Below, in pieces: positions 25,655 through 34,516 of a DNA stretch of 36,472 nt. Source of the stretch: Pseudomonadota bacterium. GTDB lineage: Bacteria > Desulfobacterota > Desulfobulbia > Desulfobulbales > Desulfocapsaceae. The notes beneath the pieces were generated by a model that was not told the origin of the DNA, did not search any database, and saw nothing but the letters and a program-made list of their open reading frames with translations. The stretch is taken from contig JAHJNL010000068.1 of the NCBI GenBank assembly GCA_018820855.1, positions 1 to 36,472 of the forward strand. The letters run 5' to 3'. The translations under genes were made by a program, and so were the position numbers. Within the stretch, counting starts at the first letter, position 1. Every line of letters begins with the position of its first letter.

Positions 25655-28057
25655 TCATGTCGGGAAGAATTGCCGGGTTGTGGAGAGAGCGGCCACTCCG
25701 TAGGCTGCGCAGGCCATGAGCATGACAGCTGAAAAACCGAACTCTACGGCAATAATGGTGGCCAGCCCGGTGCTCACTACCGAGATGCAGCCGTTAATGC
25801 CCCAGGCCCAGGCGGCCTGACTTTTGCTGTGATTGGCCAGATGCTCCAGTCCGAGCGGGAAGGGTATGCCCATGGCCGTGGCCGGCGGAGCAATAAGCAG
25901 GAAGAAAAAGAGTGTCTTCCATAGTGGCGGCAGGGTGATGGCCATTTGTAACAGTGGCGGCAGGATGAAGAAGTAGAGAAGGAGGAGAAGGGCCACCAGA
26001 GCGGCAGCCAGACCATGGTTTGACCGGTGTGGCCGCAGGCGGCCTGAAAAAAGGCTGCCCAGGCCGGAAAAAACCAGCAGGCCGCTGATTCCCGCAGCAG
26101 CCGCAAAAATGGGGTGACCGAAGAAGAGAACCAATTCGTGGATCAGCATGATCTCGAAAAACATGTAGCCAAGTCCCAGGCCGCTGAAAAAAGGAATGGT
26201 CCACCTCTTCAGCCCCGTGCGACCGGGCAGGCCAAGGCGCAGGAGGGGAAGGAGGATGAGCAGGACTGCTGCCAGGGTTATCTGGGTGAAACTGATCAGG
26301 ACGATGAGATAGCCCAGTTCAAGAAAAGGCAGGGTCCGTTCACCGAACAGTTGCATGAGATGCGGGATGGAGTGCCAGTGCAGAAATTGGGAAAAAAAAG
26401 GGTGGTTGTCGCTGACCGGATGGAGGTTGAAGGCATAGTTTTCATAGAGTTTCTGGCGGTGGGATGGTGAAAAGAGGCTGTCGAGATTGTTGAAAAAGCG
26501 AGGATCTGCCGGCACGTGGTAGCGGATTCGTTCCGGCCCCTGCAGTTCAGGGAGCAGGGCTGGGTCAAACTGCAGTCGCTTGCAAAAGCTGCGGACCTGT
26601 TCAATGTCGCTGTTGTTGAGCGGTGAGCGCTTCAGAATAAAGGTTATCATATTCCAGTTACGCACTGCCGCCACATGTCGCCGCGCGTCCACATCTGCTT
26701 CTTCCAGGGTTTCTGCAATGGTGGCTGCCAGCCGCAGAGAGTTCCGGGTTGGAGAATCCAGCCAGGCTGAAACCCGCAACATACCGTCAGGGGATAAATG
26801 ATTCCACAGCTCGAGGAAGGCCTCTTTGGTCAGGAGATACTGCTCCTGCAGGGCAAAGAGGCCCGAAGCACCGCCAAAGCTGCCCACAGTGGGCAGGGTA
26901 ATCAGGTCATAGCGTTCCCGGTGCAGGGCCAGCCAGGTACGAGGGGTCAGAGAGGAACGCTGTACCAGGGGATGATGCAGAAGATTTTCATCGGTTGTGC
27001 CATAGAGGCCAGCCATGATCGTTGTCGCCTTTTGATGCGGTTCCACGGCCATGACGCCTTCTGTCTCGTTTTTCAGGGCCTGGATGATGTCCGTACCTGT
27101 TCCGGCCTGGAGGACTAGAACCCGATCTCGCTTACCCATGGCATAGGGCAGAGCGGATATGGTTGCATGCAGGAAGGATGCTTCTCCGCTGTCCACTGCT
27201 CCGAACCAGTCGCCATTGTTGAAAACCGCAGCACTGACTGTCGGTACCTCTTCCACATAGGTCAGGCTGAGTCCGGGAGCGTAACGCAGGGCTGGTGCCG
27301 TTACCAGCTCAATCAGACCATAGGGGCTAGGCTGACTGGCTGTAATGTTACTGCCGGGCAGATCCATGGTGCGGCTGATATCTTTGTACTGTGAGGGTTG
27401 CAGGTGCGGCGGATGGGAGAGAACGGCTGCGATGAGCGTCAGGGTGAGAGCTGCCAAGGCAAGGAGGGATCTGCGCCTGGGCCTTGAGATGACAAGGATG
27501 CCGGCCGCCCATGGCAGCAGGGCGGTCAGGGCAGGGAGCTGTTGCGGCAGGAGAACATACATAAGAGCAACCGCGCTGAGTCCGCCAATTCCGGAACCCA
27601 CCAGATTGGCGCAGTAGAGACTGTTGATCCTGCTGCTGAGGCCGATAAAGACCAGGCCCAGAGGGAGAGCTCCGAGGAAGAAAACCAGCAGGTAGATGCC
27701 CTGGCTCAGCAGCAGCAATGCCGCCTGACCCGGTTCGATAAAGAGCAGGCAGATATCAAAACGACTGGTCATTTCCTGGGAGAGGGGGAGGGCCATGGCC
27801 ATGGAGATGGCGCAGGCAAACATCAAAACAGGCAGAAGCCACTCCACCTGGCGTAGCAGGCTGGTGCGGCAGATGGCAATAAGGGTACCGGCTGCGCCAA
27901 AACCGAGCAGGGCAACCGAGATGATCAGGTAGGCAAAATGATGCCACTGCACAATGGCCAAAAGCTGCATCTGCTCCAGCTGGAAAGCGATGAGGGCGGC
28001 GGAGAGGAGGATAAGGGCCAGATGGAGTTGCAGGGGTGGGGCGGGATCCCTCTTCAC
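25655..28057 (-). CDS. Large membrane protein with degenerate spermidine-synthase-like domain
   Basis: This 800-residue protein has about 7 N-terminal hydrophobic segments (residues 10-205), a soluble central domain (about 225-530) and about 7 further membrane segments (570-795). The central domain resembles the Rossmann methyltransferase-like fold of polyamine synthases, with VLVLQAGTGTDIIQAL and VMAVEPH. The usual catalytic Asp motif after the DLI strand reads TLPTVGSFGG instead, so polyamine synthesis is unlikely. QYLLTKEAF and SPDGMLRVSAW fit the family of membrane-fused spermidine-synthase-like proteins of unknown role. It starts by 4-bp overlap with the pcm stop, so the two are translated together. 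Confidence 0.8.
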   Translation of the reverse strand: MKRDPAPPLQLHLALILLSAALIAFQLEQMQLLAIVQWHHFAYLIISVALLGFGAAGTLIAICRTSLLRQVEWLLPVLMFACAISMAMALPLSQEMTSRFDICLLFIEPGQAALLLLSQGIYLLVFFLGALPLGLVFIGLSSRINSLYCANLVGSGIGGLSAVALMYVLLPQQLPALTALLPWAAGILVISRPRRRSLLALAALTLTLIAAVLSHPPHLQPSQYKDISRTMDLPGSNITASQPSPYGLIELVTAPALRYAPGLSLTYVEEVPTVSAAVFNNGDWFGAVDSGEASFLHATISALPYAMGKRDRVLVLQAGTGTDIIQALKNETEGVMAVEPHQKATTIMAGLYGTTDENLLHHPLVQRSSLTPRTWLALHRERYDLITLPTVGSFGGASGLFALQEQYLLTKEAFLELWNHLSPDGMLRVSAWLDSPTRNSLRLAATIAETLEEADVDARRHVAAVRNWNMITFILKRSPLNNSDIEQVRSFCKRLQFDPALLPELQGPERIRYHVPADPRFFNNLDSLFSPSHRQKLYENYAFNLHPVSDNHPFFSQFLHWHSIPHLMQLFGERTLPFLELGYLIVLISFTQITLAAVLLILLPLLRLGLPGRTGLKRWTIPFFSGLGLGYMFFEIMLIHELVLFFGHPIFAAAAGISGLLVFSGLGSLFSGRLRPHRSNHGLAAALVALLLLLYFFILPPLLQMAITLPPLWKTLFFFLLIAPPATAMGIPFPLGLEHLANHSKSQAAWAWGINGCISVVSTGLATIIAVEFGFSAVMLMACAAYGVAALSTTRQFFPT

Positions 28058-28836
28058 TGTGATCTCCGGAAGGGAACAAAGCGTACCGGCATCAGGCTGC
28101 GCGTGCTGATTTTCCCCTGTGTCTTTTCCACCAGCATGAGATGCTGCACATAAAAAGGAGAGCCGACCGGGATGATCATTCGTCCCCCCTCTTTGAGCTG
28201 CTGCAGGAGAGGAGGGGGAATGAATTCTGCCGCTGCGGTGACCATAATACCATCAAAGGGGGCAGCCTCGGGCCAGCCGTGGTAGCCGTCACCCTGTCTG
28301 ACAGTTACGCTGCTGCAGCCTGTTTCTTTCAATCGCCTGCCTGCGCTGTCGGCCAGTTCCGGGATGATCTCCATGGTGTATACCTGGTCGCTGAGTTCGG
28401 CCAGGACTGACGCCTGATAGCCTGAACCGGTGCCGATCTCCAATAGTCTGTGCTGCGGTTGTATATGCAATATCTCCGTCATGTAGGCGACGATATACGG
28501 CTGAGAAATGGTCTGTCCATGGCCGATGGGAAGAGGGCCGTCTGTATAGGCCTGTTGCTTGAGGTAGGCGGGAACAAAGAGATGGCGCGGGACTGTGGAC
28601 ATGGCACGAAGGACTTTCAGGTCAGTAATACCCCGGTCCTTGAGCTGCTCATCCACCATTTGCATCCGTTTGGCGGCAAAGTTGCTCGATTCATCAGCCC
28701 ATGCGGCAGGCAGGGAATCTGCTGCATGGACAAGACAAAACAGTATTACAATAACACGCAGACTTGTCCGCAGTGCACAGGGGAAAAACTGCCATGAATA
28801 GCTTTTAGGTAGTATCATTCGCTTCTTGGTTGCCAT
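28054..28836 (-). CDS. pcm: Protein-L-isoaspartate O-methyltransferase, exported form
   Basis: This 260-residue repair enzyme methylates L-isoaspartyl residues in damaged proteins using S-adenosylmethionine. The family substrate site PIGHGQTISQPYIVAYMTEIL and the SAM motif LEIGTGSGYQASVLAEL are intact, followed by the DGIMVTAA strand. The N-terminal extension has a basic start and a hydrophobic segment (RVIVILFCLVHAADSLPAAWA), so export to the periplasm is likely, unlike the cytoplasmic E. coli enzyme. ATG 28836 is chosen after AGAAAG; an in-frame TTG lies 18 bp earlier. It overlaps the next gene by 4 bp. Confidence 0.9.
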   Translation of the reverse strand: MATKKRMILPKSYSWQFFPCALRTSLRVIVILFCLVHAADSLPAAWADESSNFAAKRMQMVDEQLKDRGITDLKVLRAMSTVPRHLFVPAYLKQQAYTDGPLPIGHGQTISQPYIVAYMTEILHIQPQHRLLEIGTGSGYQASVLAELSDQVYTMEIIPELADSAGRRLKETGCSSVTVRQGDGYHGWPEAAPFDGIMVTAAAEFIPPPLLQQLKEGGRMIIPVGSPFYVQHLMLVEKTQGKISTRSLMPVRFVPFRRSQ

Positions 28837-28984
28837 ATTCTTTCTGCCGACCAAAAAAGTACTGTTCTTTTAACAGGCTATGATTACGTCCTTTCTTTAT
28901 TATACACGTTGTTCAGTTGCGGCTGGTAATAAAAAATTACCTTCCTGTGCGCTTTTCTCTGTGGATCTTTCTGGACAGTCCTTG

Positions 28985-29012
28985 TTGACTTCCCTTTTCT
29001 CTGTGATATAGA
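28985..29012 (+). promoter_or_regulatory. Candidate sigma70 promoter for the NlpC/P60 gene
   Basis: TTGACT at 28985-28990 and TATAGA at 29007-29012 are separated by 16 bp, about 125 bp upstream of the chosen GTG start. Both boxes are one mismatch from consensus. Confidence 0.5.
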
Positions 29013-29136
29013 ATTATCAGCAGATACCTTCTAGGGCTGCACAGTCAGGAATTGCAGAGAGGGCAAGATGACATCGATCAACATGATTCTTTGGTTGCAG
29101 AGTGATCAATTATGGAGGCCAGGTAGAGGGAAATCA

Positions 29137-29619
29137 GTGCTTATTTATCGTTATAATGTACTTGTGGTTCTTGTTGTCTTACTGCTGGGGGCCTGTACAT
29201 CCCAATATGCCGGTATGGGAGCTGTTGATTCAAGGCTACAAAAAGAAAAGACTCAGATGGTAGAGAGGCTGTATGCTCAGCTTGAAAAATGGCAAGGGGT
29301 GCCCTACCAGATGGGTGGTTTAAGTAAAGGCGGTATTGACTGTTCCGGCTTTGTCTATATGACCTATAAAGATCATTTCGGAATCGAACTGCCCAGGACC
29401 ACAGGACAGCAGGCAAAATCAGGTCAGCCGGTCAATGAAAAAGTGCTGCAGGCAGGAGATCTTGTGTTTTTTAAAACTGGAATACTGGCGAAACATGTCG
29501 GGATTTATGTCGAAAATGGCGAATTTCTGCATGCTTCTACCGCTAAAGGGGTCATGCTATCCAGGCTCTCTGATCCCTACTGGTCATCTCACTATTGGAA
29601 AACGGTCAGGATTCCATAA
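29137..29619 (+). CDS. NlpC/P60 family cell-wall hydrolase lipoprotein
   Basis: This is a 160-residue peptidoglycan endopeptidase of the NlpC/P60 (Spr-like) type. The GTG at 29137 follows GAGGG with a 6-nt gap and gives a compact lipoprotein signal ending LLLGAC, with Cys20. The longer frame from ATG 29068 would add 23 polar residues, so it is less likely. The catalytic triad is visible: Cys69 in GGIDCSGFVY, His120 in AKHVGIYV and His132 in EFLHAST. It should sit on a membrane face in the envelope and cut stem-peptide links. It is convergent with ftsH. Confidence 0.9.
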   Translation: MLIYRYNVLVVLVVLLLGACTSQYAGMGAVDSRLQKEKTQMVERLYAQLEKWQGVPYQMGGLSKGGIDCSGFVYMTYKDHFGIELPRTTGQQAKSGQPVNEKVLQAGDLVFFKTGILAKHVGIYVENGEFLHASTAKGVMLSRLSDPYWSSHYWKTVRIP

Positions 29620-29670
29620 TTCAGCATGGTAACAAAAAAACGAGTGGACTTTTGGCAATGAAAAAAATTA

Positions 29671-31515
29671 CTACTCAGTATTCGCCTTCAATGGTTCTCC
29701 GGCTTCTCTCTGTTTGATGAGTTCCTCAAGATACGTTCCTTCGATTTTTTCTTTTTCCAGCAGCTCCGTTATGGCTTCTTCAAGAATATCTCTTTTTTCG
29801 TCCAGAATCTTCATTGCTACTGTATACTGACGCTCAATGATGCCGCGTATCTCCTCATCAATGACCTGGGCCGTTTTTTCACTATAGTCACCTGAGACAT
29901 TTCGTCTCTGTTCCGGCTGCAGAAACATGGCCTGCGGTTCCTGCTTGTAGTAGACCTGTCCTGCTTTTTCGCCCATTCCGTATTCAGTGACCATACTGCG
30001 TGCTATGTCGGTGGCCTTGGCCAGGTCATTATGGGCACCGGTGGAGATATCGGTAAAAATCATTTCTTCGGCAGCCCTGCCGCCAAGCAGTGAGGCAACT
30101 TTTCCCAGCAGCTCGGTTTTCGTCATGAGAAAACGATCTTCGGTGGGAACCTGCATGGTGTAGCCGAGGGCTGCAATACCGCGCGGGACAATGGTTATTT
30201 TTTTCACCGGGTCAGTGCCCGGTAAAGACAGGGCAACGATGGCGTGTCCCAGTTCGTGATAGGCTACAATTTCCCGTTCCTTGGGGTTGATCAGCCTGTT
30301 CTTTTTTTCAAGTCCGGCAACGATACGCTCCACAGCTTCCTCGAACTGCTCTTTTTCCACCTTTTCTTTGCGGGCTCGCACGGTTAAGAGAGTAGCCTCA
30401 TTTACCAGGTTGGCCAGATCGGCACCAACCATGCCGGGTGTCATATTGGCAAGTTCTTCGATATCAATATCCCCGAGTTTCTTGATTTTTTTGAGGTGCA
30501 CCTGCAAGATTGCAATACGGCCCTGTTTGTCCGGCCGGTCAACGAGTACCTGACGGTCGAAGCGACCAGGACGCAGGAGCGCAGGATCGAGGACTTCAGG
30601 GCGGTTGGTGGCAGCCATCAGGATAACCCCCACATTGGGATCAAAGCCGTCCATCTCAACAAGGAGCTGATTTAAGGTCTGCTCCCGTTCATCATGGCCG
30701 CCAATGCCACCAAAGCCACGGGCCTTGCCGATGGCGTCCAGCTCGTCAATAAAGACGATGCAGGGGGCATTGGCATTGGCCTGATCAAAGAGGTCACGAA
30801 CCCGGGCGGCTCCCATACCGACAAAGAGTTCAACAAATTCGGAGCCGCTGATGCTGAAAAAGGGAACCTGGCTTTCACCGGCAACTGCTTTGGCGAGAAG
30901 CGTCTTACCGGTACCGGGAGGGCCGACCAGGAGAATGCCTTTGGGCAGGGAGCCACCGAATTCAAGATATTTGTCAGGGTTTTTCAGGAAGTCCGTTACT
31001 TCCACGAGTTCCGCGACGGCCTCGTCCACTCCGGCCACATCTTCAAAGCTGACGCCCACATCTTCCTGTTTATGTACCTTGGACTTGTTTTTGCCAAGGG
31101 TCATGAACCCGGGCTGTTGTGCGCTAAGGCGTTTCATGAGAAAGAACCAGATTCCCACGAAAAGAAAAACCGGTATGGTCCAGGAGAGAATATCTCGAAG
31201 AAATGTCGACTCAATGGAGGCGGAATAATTGACCTGGTATTTGTCTAACAGCTCGGAGGTGTCAGGGTCAACCCGAACCGTACGGAAATAGACCTCTTTT
31301 CCAGAGGCTCCTTCGGATTGCATCTTGCCCTGAATCTGTTTGTCGGTAATGGATACTTCAGTAATTTTACCGTTTTTAAGGTTCTGGAGGAATTCACTGT
31401 AAGGTATTGTTTTCGTAACGTATGTTGATGCCAGATAGCTTTGCAGGATCAGAACAATCCAGATGCCGACAACGAAATACCAGATCGAAACCTTATGGCG
31501 TTTTTCCATGTCCAT
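29671..31515 (-). CDS. ftsH: ATP-dependent zinc metalloprotease FtsH
   Basis: This 614-residue membrane-bound AAA+ protease degrades damaged and regulatory membrane proteins. Two membrane segments (about 12-30 and 108-127) flank a periplasmic domain. Walker A is GPPGTGKT at 198-205, pore motif FVG at 231-233, Walker B FIDELD at 255-260, SRH region with RPGRFDRQ at 315-322, zinc site HELGH at 420-424, and third ligand Asp497. ATG 31515 follows CGGAG; another ATG lies two codons later. It has no clear operon partner. Confidence 0.95.
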   Translation of the reverse strand: MDMEKRHKVSIWYFVVGIWIVLILQSYLASTYVTKTIPYSEFLQNLKNGKITEVSITDKQIQGKMQSEGASGKEVYFRTVRVDPDTSELLDKYQVNYSASIESTFLRDILSWTIPVFLFVGIWFFLMKRLSAQQPGFMTLGKNKSKVHKQEDVGVSFEDVAGVDEAVAELVEVTDFLKNPDKYLEFGGSLPKGILLVGPPGTGKTLLAKAVAGESQVPFFSISGSEFVELFVGMGAARVRDLFDQANANAPCIVFIDELDAIGKARGFGGIGGHDEREQTLNQLLVEMDGFDPNVGVILMAATNRPEVLDPALLRPGRFDRQVLVDRPDKQGRIAILQVHLKKIKKLGDIDIEELANMTPGMVGADLANLVNEATLLTVRARKEKVEKEQFEEAVERIVAGLEKKNRLINPKEREIVAYHELGHAIVALSLPGTDPVKKITIVPRGIAALGYTMQVPTEDRFLMTKTELLGKVASLLGGRAAEEMIFTDISTGAHNDLAKATDIARSMVTEYGMGEKAGQVYYKQEPQAMFLQPEQRRNVSGDYSEKTAQVIDEEIRGIIERQYTVAMKILDEKRDILEEAITELLEKEKIEGTYLEELIKQREAGEPLKANTE

Positions 31516-32014
31516 TTTTCACTCCGGGAAAATTTTTATCGTTATTAATTAAGCTTACCCAACTGTTTAGAGAAAGGCAATTTCAAGATGAATATTATAT
31601 CATTTTGGCTAATGGCGTAACTGGAAGAACGAGCTGTGGACAAAGGTGGTTTCTCCGATTCCAGGAACCATATCAGAAACTATTAACGAAGGCCGCACCT
31701 CATGTGGGAGCGGTTTAAACCGCGAATATCGCCGATGCAGGGTAGCTGGCAAAGAGGGCACGCCAACACCCATTTCGCGGATAACTCCGCTCCCACACAA
31801 AGGGGGAGGGACAACTGGCGGGGGAGGGAGGGCTTCAGTCGCTCCTCTCGCATCCTTTCCCTGCCCGGTTTTCAGATAAGAGTATTTACTGAACTCTTCT
31901 CCCTGCCTGTGGAACTCTTTGATCTGGGCTGGCAGGATGAATGAATATGCTCTTTTTTATAAATACAAATGAATGGTATTCTTGCTATTTTTCCGGGCAC
32001 TTTAGTGACTTATC
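31516..32014. other. Intergenic region carrying a REPIN-like element
   Basis: About 500 bp between the divergent ftsH and tatT genes. It holds the inverted REP pair listed separately and the promoter region of both genes. Short frames through the palindromes are not genes. Confidence 0.6.
31703..31797. repeat. REPIN-like pair of inverted REP sequences
   Basis: Two related palindrome-bearing units face each other. One begins TGTGGGAGCGG at 31703-31713 with internal CGGTTTAAACCG (31711-31722) and then CGAA. The other, on the minus strand, begins with the same 11 bp at 31797-31787 and continues through TCCGCGAA. Two inverted REPs around a short spacer is the REPIN layout mobilised by RAYT transposases in other bacteria. 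No RAYT gene is in this window. Confidence 0.75.
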
Positions 32015-32044
32015 TTGACAATCATGTTCTGCTGCTGATAAAAT
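32015..32044 (+). promoter_or_regulatory. Near-consensus sigma70 promoter for the TRAP operon
   Basis: TTGACA at 32015-32020 and TAAAAT at 32039-32044 are separated by 18 bp. A normal transcription start about 7 nt downstream would fall at 32051-32052, right at the first ATG of the TatT gene, giving a leaderless or almost leaderless message. Confidence 0.75.
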
Positions 32045-32051
32045 ATAAAGT

Positions 32052-32909
32052 ATGATAATGCGCTATTTATGCTTAGTCGTTCTTCTCATTTTTTCTTCCG
32101 GCTTGAGTGGTTGTGCCAGGATGGCGGTGGATTCGCTCATGCGTCCGACAATGGTCAATCTGCAGCGTCAGACGGATATTGATCTGGTCTGTGAGGGAAC
32201 GCCTGCCTTTCTGCTGATGATCGACAGCATGATCGTATCCAATCCTAATGATAAAAAACTCCTGCTGACCGCCACCCAGGCCTATACCGGTTATGTTGCA
32301 GCCCTTGATGCCTGTGGCAACCCGGAGCGGGCGAGCACGGTAAGCATCAAGGCCAGGTTATACGGCATGTCCCTGCTGTGGGACTGTGGTGATCTTCATA
32401 AAGTTTGCACCTTGCCTCTGTCTGACCTGGAACAGACTTTGGCCGGTCTTGACAGGGATGACGTAGGCCTGCTGTTCTGGGCTGGTAACGGCTGGGCCAC
32501 ATGGATTCGCCATCAGAAAGGGTCGCCGGAATCCCTTGCGCAGCTGGTCCGGGTGGAACAGATCATGTTGCGGGTACTTGAACTGGACGAGACATACAAC
32601 TACGGTGGTGCCCATCTCTTTCTCGGTGTATACTATGGTTCCAAGCCGCCCCTTCTCGGCGGAAAACCTGAGATAAGCCGCCGTCATTTTGAACAGGCCC
32701 TTGCCCTCAGCAACCGGCAGTTTCTTCCAGCTCTTGTCCTTTATGCCCAGACCTATGCCCAGATGGCCTTTGACCGTGAGCTATTTGTCGATCTGTTGCA
32801 GGAAGTACTTGACTTTCCCTTGGAAAGACAGCCGGATATTGCCTTTGCTAATCAGGTGGCCAAACGGAATGCAAGCATGCTGCTTGAGCAGACAGACCAG
32901 TTGTTTTAG
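32052..32909 (+). CDS. TRAP transporter TatT-type lipoprotein
   Basis: This 285-residue lipoprotein has lipobox GLSGC, with Cys21. The mature protein is helical and repeat-like, matching the TatT component of TRAP transporters (known from Treponema pallidum), which forms a trimer that docks the substrate-binding protein. Landmarks are YTGYVAALDACG, LLFWAGNGWATWI and NYGGAHLFLGVYYGSKPPLLGG. It is the first gene of a tatT-dctP-dctQ-dctM operon; dctP begins 10 bp on. There is no ribosome site before either ATG (32052 or 32058). Confidence 0.9.
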   Translation: MIMRYLCLVVLLIFSSGLSGCARMAVDSLMRPTMVNLQRQTDIDLVCEGTPAFLLMIDSMIVSNPNDKKLLLTATQAYTGYVAALDACGNPERASTVSIKARLYGMSLLWDCGDLHKVCTLPLSDLEQTLAGLDRDDVGLLFWAGNGWATWIRHQKGSPESLAQLVRVEQIMLRVLELDETYNYGGAHLFLGVYYGSKPPLLGGKPEISRRHFEQALALSNRQFLPALVLYAQTYAQMAFDRELFVDLLQEVLDFPLERQPDIAFANQVAKRNASMLLEQTDQLF

Positions 32910-32918
32910 GAGAGAACC

Positions 32919-33941
32919 GTGTATTACTGCAAGCGTTATATCCAAGTGCTGATTGTCCTGTTTTGCGCCCTGCTTATCTGCAGTACGGTGCAGGCCAAAC
33001 CCAAATACCTGTTCAAGATGGCGACCATTGCCCCGGAAGGCAGTATCTGGACCAATCGCTTTTATGATTTTGTGGCAGAGGTGGCTGAGAGGACTAACGG
33101 CGAGGTGGGCTTTAAGGTATATTCCGGCGGTATAATGGGAGATGACCGGGCCATGTTCCGTAAAATGCAGATAGGTCAGCTGCATGGCGGTGGCTTTACC
33201 ATGACAGGCATCGGCACCGTGGTACCGGATTTCAGCGTTATGGGTATTCCCTTTCTTTTTCACTCTTACGAGGAGGTCGATCATGTAAAGGAAGGGCTGT
33301 GGCCTTCTTTCAGCCAGGCCTTTGCCGAAAAGGGTTTGGAGCTCATTGCCATGACTGAGGTGGGCTTTGTCTACTCCATGTCTACCTCGCCGATATCCAC
33401 TCTGAATGAGCTGAAAAAAAGTAAAGTCTGGGCGCCGGAAGATGATCCCATCAGTATCGCTTATCTGCAAACTCTGGGCATAACGCCGCTTCCCTTGACC
33501 ATTCCTGATGTACTTACCTCTCTGCAGACCGGCATGGTGGAAACGGTATTTAATTCCCTGTACGGTGCCATTGTCCTGCAGTGGTTCACCAAAACAAAGT
33601 ATATCTCAGATATTCCCTTTGGCTATGCCTATGGTGCCCTGTTGCTGGATCGCAAAAAATTTTCCAGCCTGCCAGCATCTTACCAGTCTGTAATCAGGGA
33701 TACTGCCAAAAAACATTTTGATCTGCTTATTACCGACACCAGAAAAAGCAACGACGACTCCAGGCAGGTGTTACGGGATAACGGGGTTTCCATGATCATT
33801 CCTGATTCCGGAGATGTGCAGGCCTTGAGTGACATGCGCGATGAAACAGTACGGCAGGTGCAGGGTACAGCCTTCAGTCCGCAAGTCTACAGGACAACTG
33901 TGAAACTGCTGGAGGACTACAGGAAGCAGCCCCCTGAGTAG
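32919..33941 (+). CDS. TRAP transporter substrate-binding protein (DctP/TatP type)
   Basis: This 340-residue periplasmic binding protein has a Sec signal peptide with likely cleavage after TVQA (about 26). It begins with GTG after AGGAGAG. The mature start KYLFKMATIAPEGSIW is typical of the DctP superfamily. The position that usually carries the carboxylate-binding Arg, after the LK strand, reads ELKKSKVWAPEDDP, with Trp171 in place of Arg. That matches TatT-associated binding proteins, which in the T. pallidum case lack the Arg and have a hydrophobic pocket. The ligand may therefore not be a dicarboxylate. It should pass substrate to DctQM. Confidence 0.9.
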   Translation: MYYCKRYIQVLIVLFCALLICSTVQAKPKYLFKMATIAPEGSIWTNRFYDFVAEVAERTNGEVGFKVYSGGIMGDDRAMFRKMQIGQLHGGGFTMTGIGTVVPDFSVMGIPFLFHSYEEVDHVKEGLWPSFSQAFAEKGLELIAMTEVGFVYSMSTSPISTLNELKKSKVWAPEDDPISIAYLQTLGITPLPLTIPDVLTSLQTGMVETVFNSLYGAIVLQWFTKTKYISDIPFGYAYGALLLDRKKFSSLPASYQSVIRDTAKKHFDLLITDTRKSNDDSRQVLRDNGVSMIIPDSGDVQALSDMRDETVRQVQGTAFSPQVYRTTVKLLEDYRKQPPE

Positions 33942-33991
33942 ACGGCAGCGGATACAGCAGCAGAACTCATAACCAGGACCTGAAATATGCC

Positions 33992-34516
33992 ATGACCCAC
34001 AGACAGGTTGCCCGCTATGTGTTGACCTTTGAAAAGCAGTTGATAGACGGCCTGCTCTGCCTGCTGCTTGTGGCGATGATCGTGCTTGCCTGTCTGCAGA
34101 TCGGCCTGCGTACATTCTTTTCCGGCGGTCTGCTCTGGGCCGACCCGCTCCTGCGCTATCTTGTATTGTGGTGCGGCATGCTCGGGGCCGTGGTGGCAAC
34201 CAGAGAAAGAAAACATATCGGCATTGATGTGGTGGGGTATCTGGCCCCGGAGCAGATAAAACCATGGATAGGGCTGGTTATTGATCTTTTTTCCTCCTTT
34301 GTTGCCGTAATCCTCACCTGGGCGGCTGTTCTCTTTGTTCAAAATGAACGATTGTATGGCAATTCCCCCCTGCTGACTCTTCCCTCTTGGGTCTGGAATC
34401 TGATTTTTCCCATTGCCTTCGGGCTGATCACCATACATTTTCTTCTGGCGATCGCAGCTGATATAAGGACACTTGCGTCCGGGCTGGGAGAGAAGGAAAC
34501 AGGAAGCACCTCGTGA
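33992..34516 (+). CDS. TRAP transporter small permease subunit DctQ
   Basis: This inner-membrane protein of 174 residues has four hydrophobic segments, the normal DctQ length and layout. Family landmarks are LLWADPLLRYLVLWCGMLGAV and the charged loop TRERKHIGIDVV. It pairs with the large permease DctM. Its stop overlaps the DctM start by 4 bp (GTGA), so the pair is translationally coupled. Confidence 0.92.
   Translation: MTHRQVARYVLTFEKQLIDGLLCLLLVAMIVLACLQIGLRTFFSGGLLWADPLLRYLVLWCGMLGAVVATRERKHIGIDVVGYLAPEQIKPWIGLVIDLFSSFVAVILTWAAVLFVQNERLYGNSPLLTLPSWVWNLIFPIAFGLITIHFLLAIAADIRTLASGLGEKETGSTS

Noticed and set aside
29068-29136. Longer N-terminus for the NlpC/P60 protein
   Set aside because: GTG 29137 has a better-spaced ribosome site and gives a normal 20-residue lipoprotein signal.
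30694-31248. 184-codon plus-strand frame
   Set aside because: It is antisense to the ftsH ATPase region, with no independent support.
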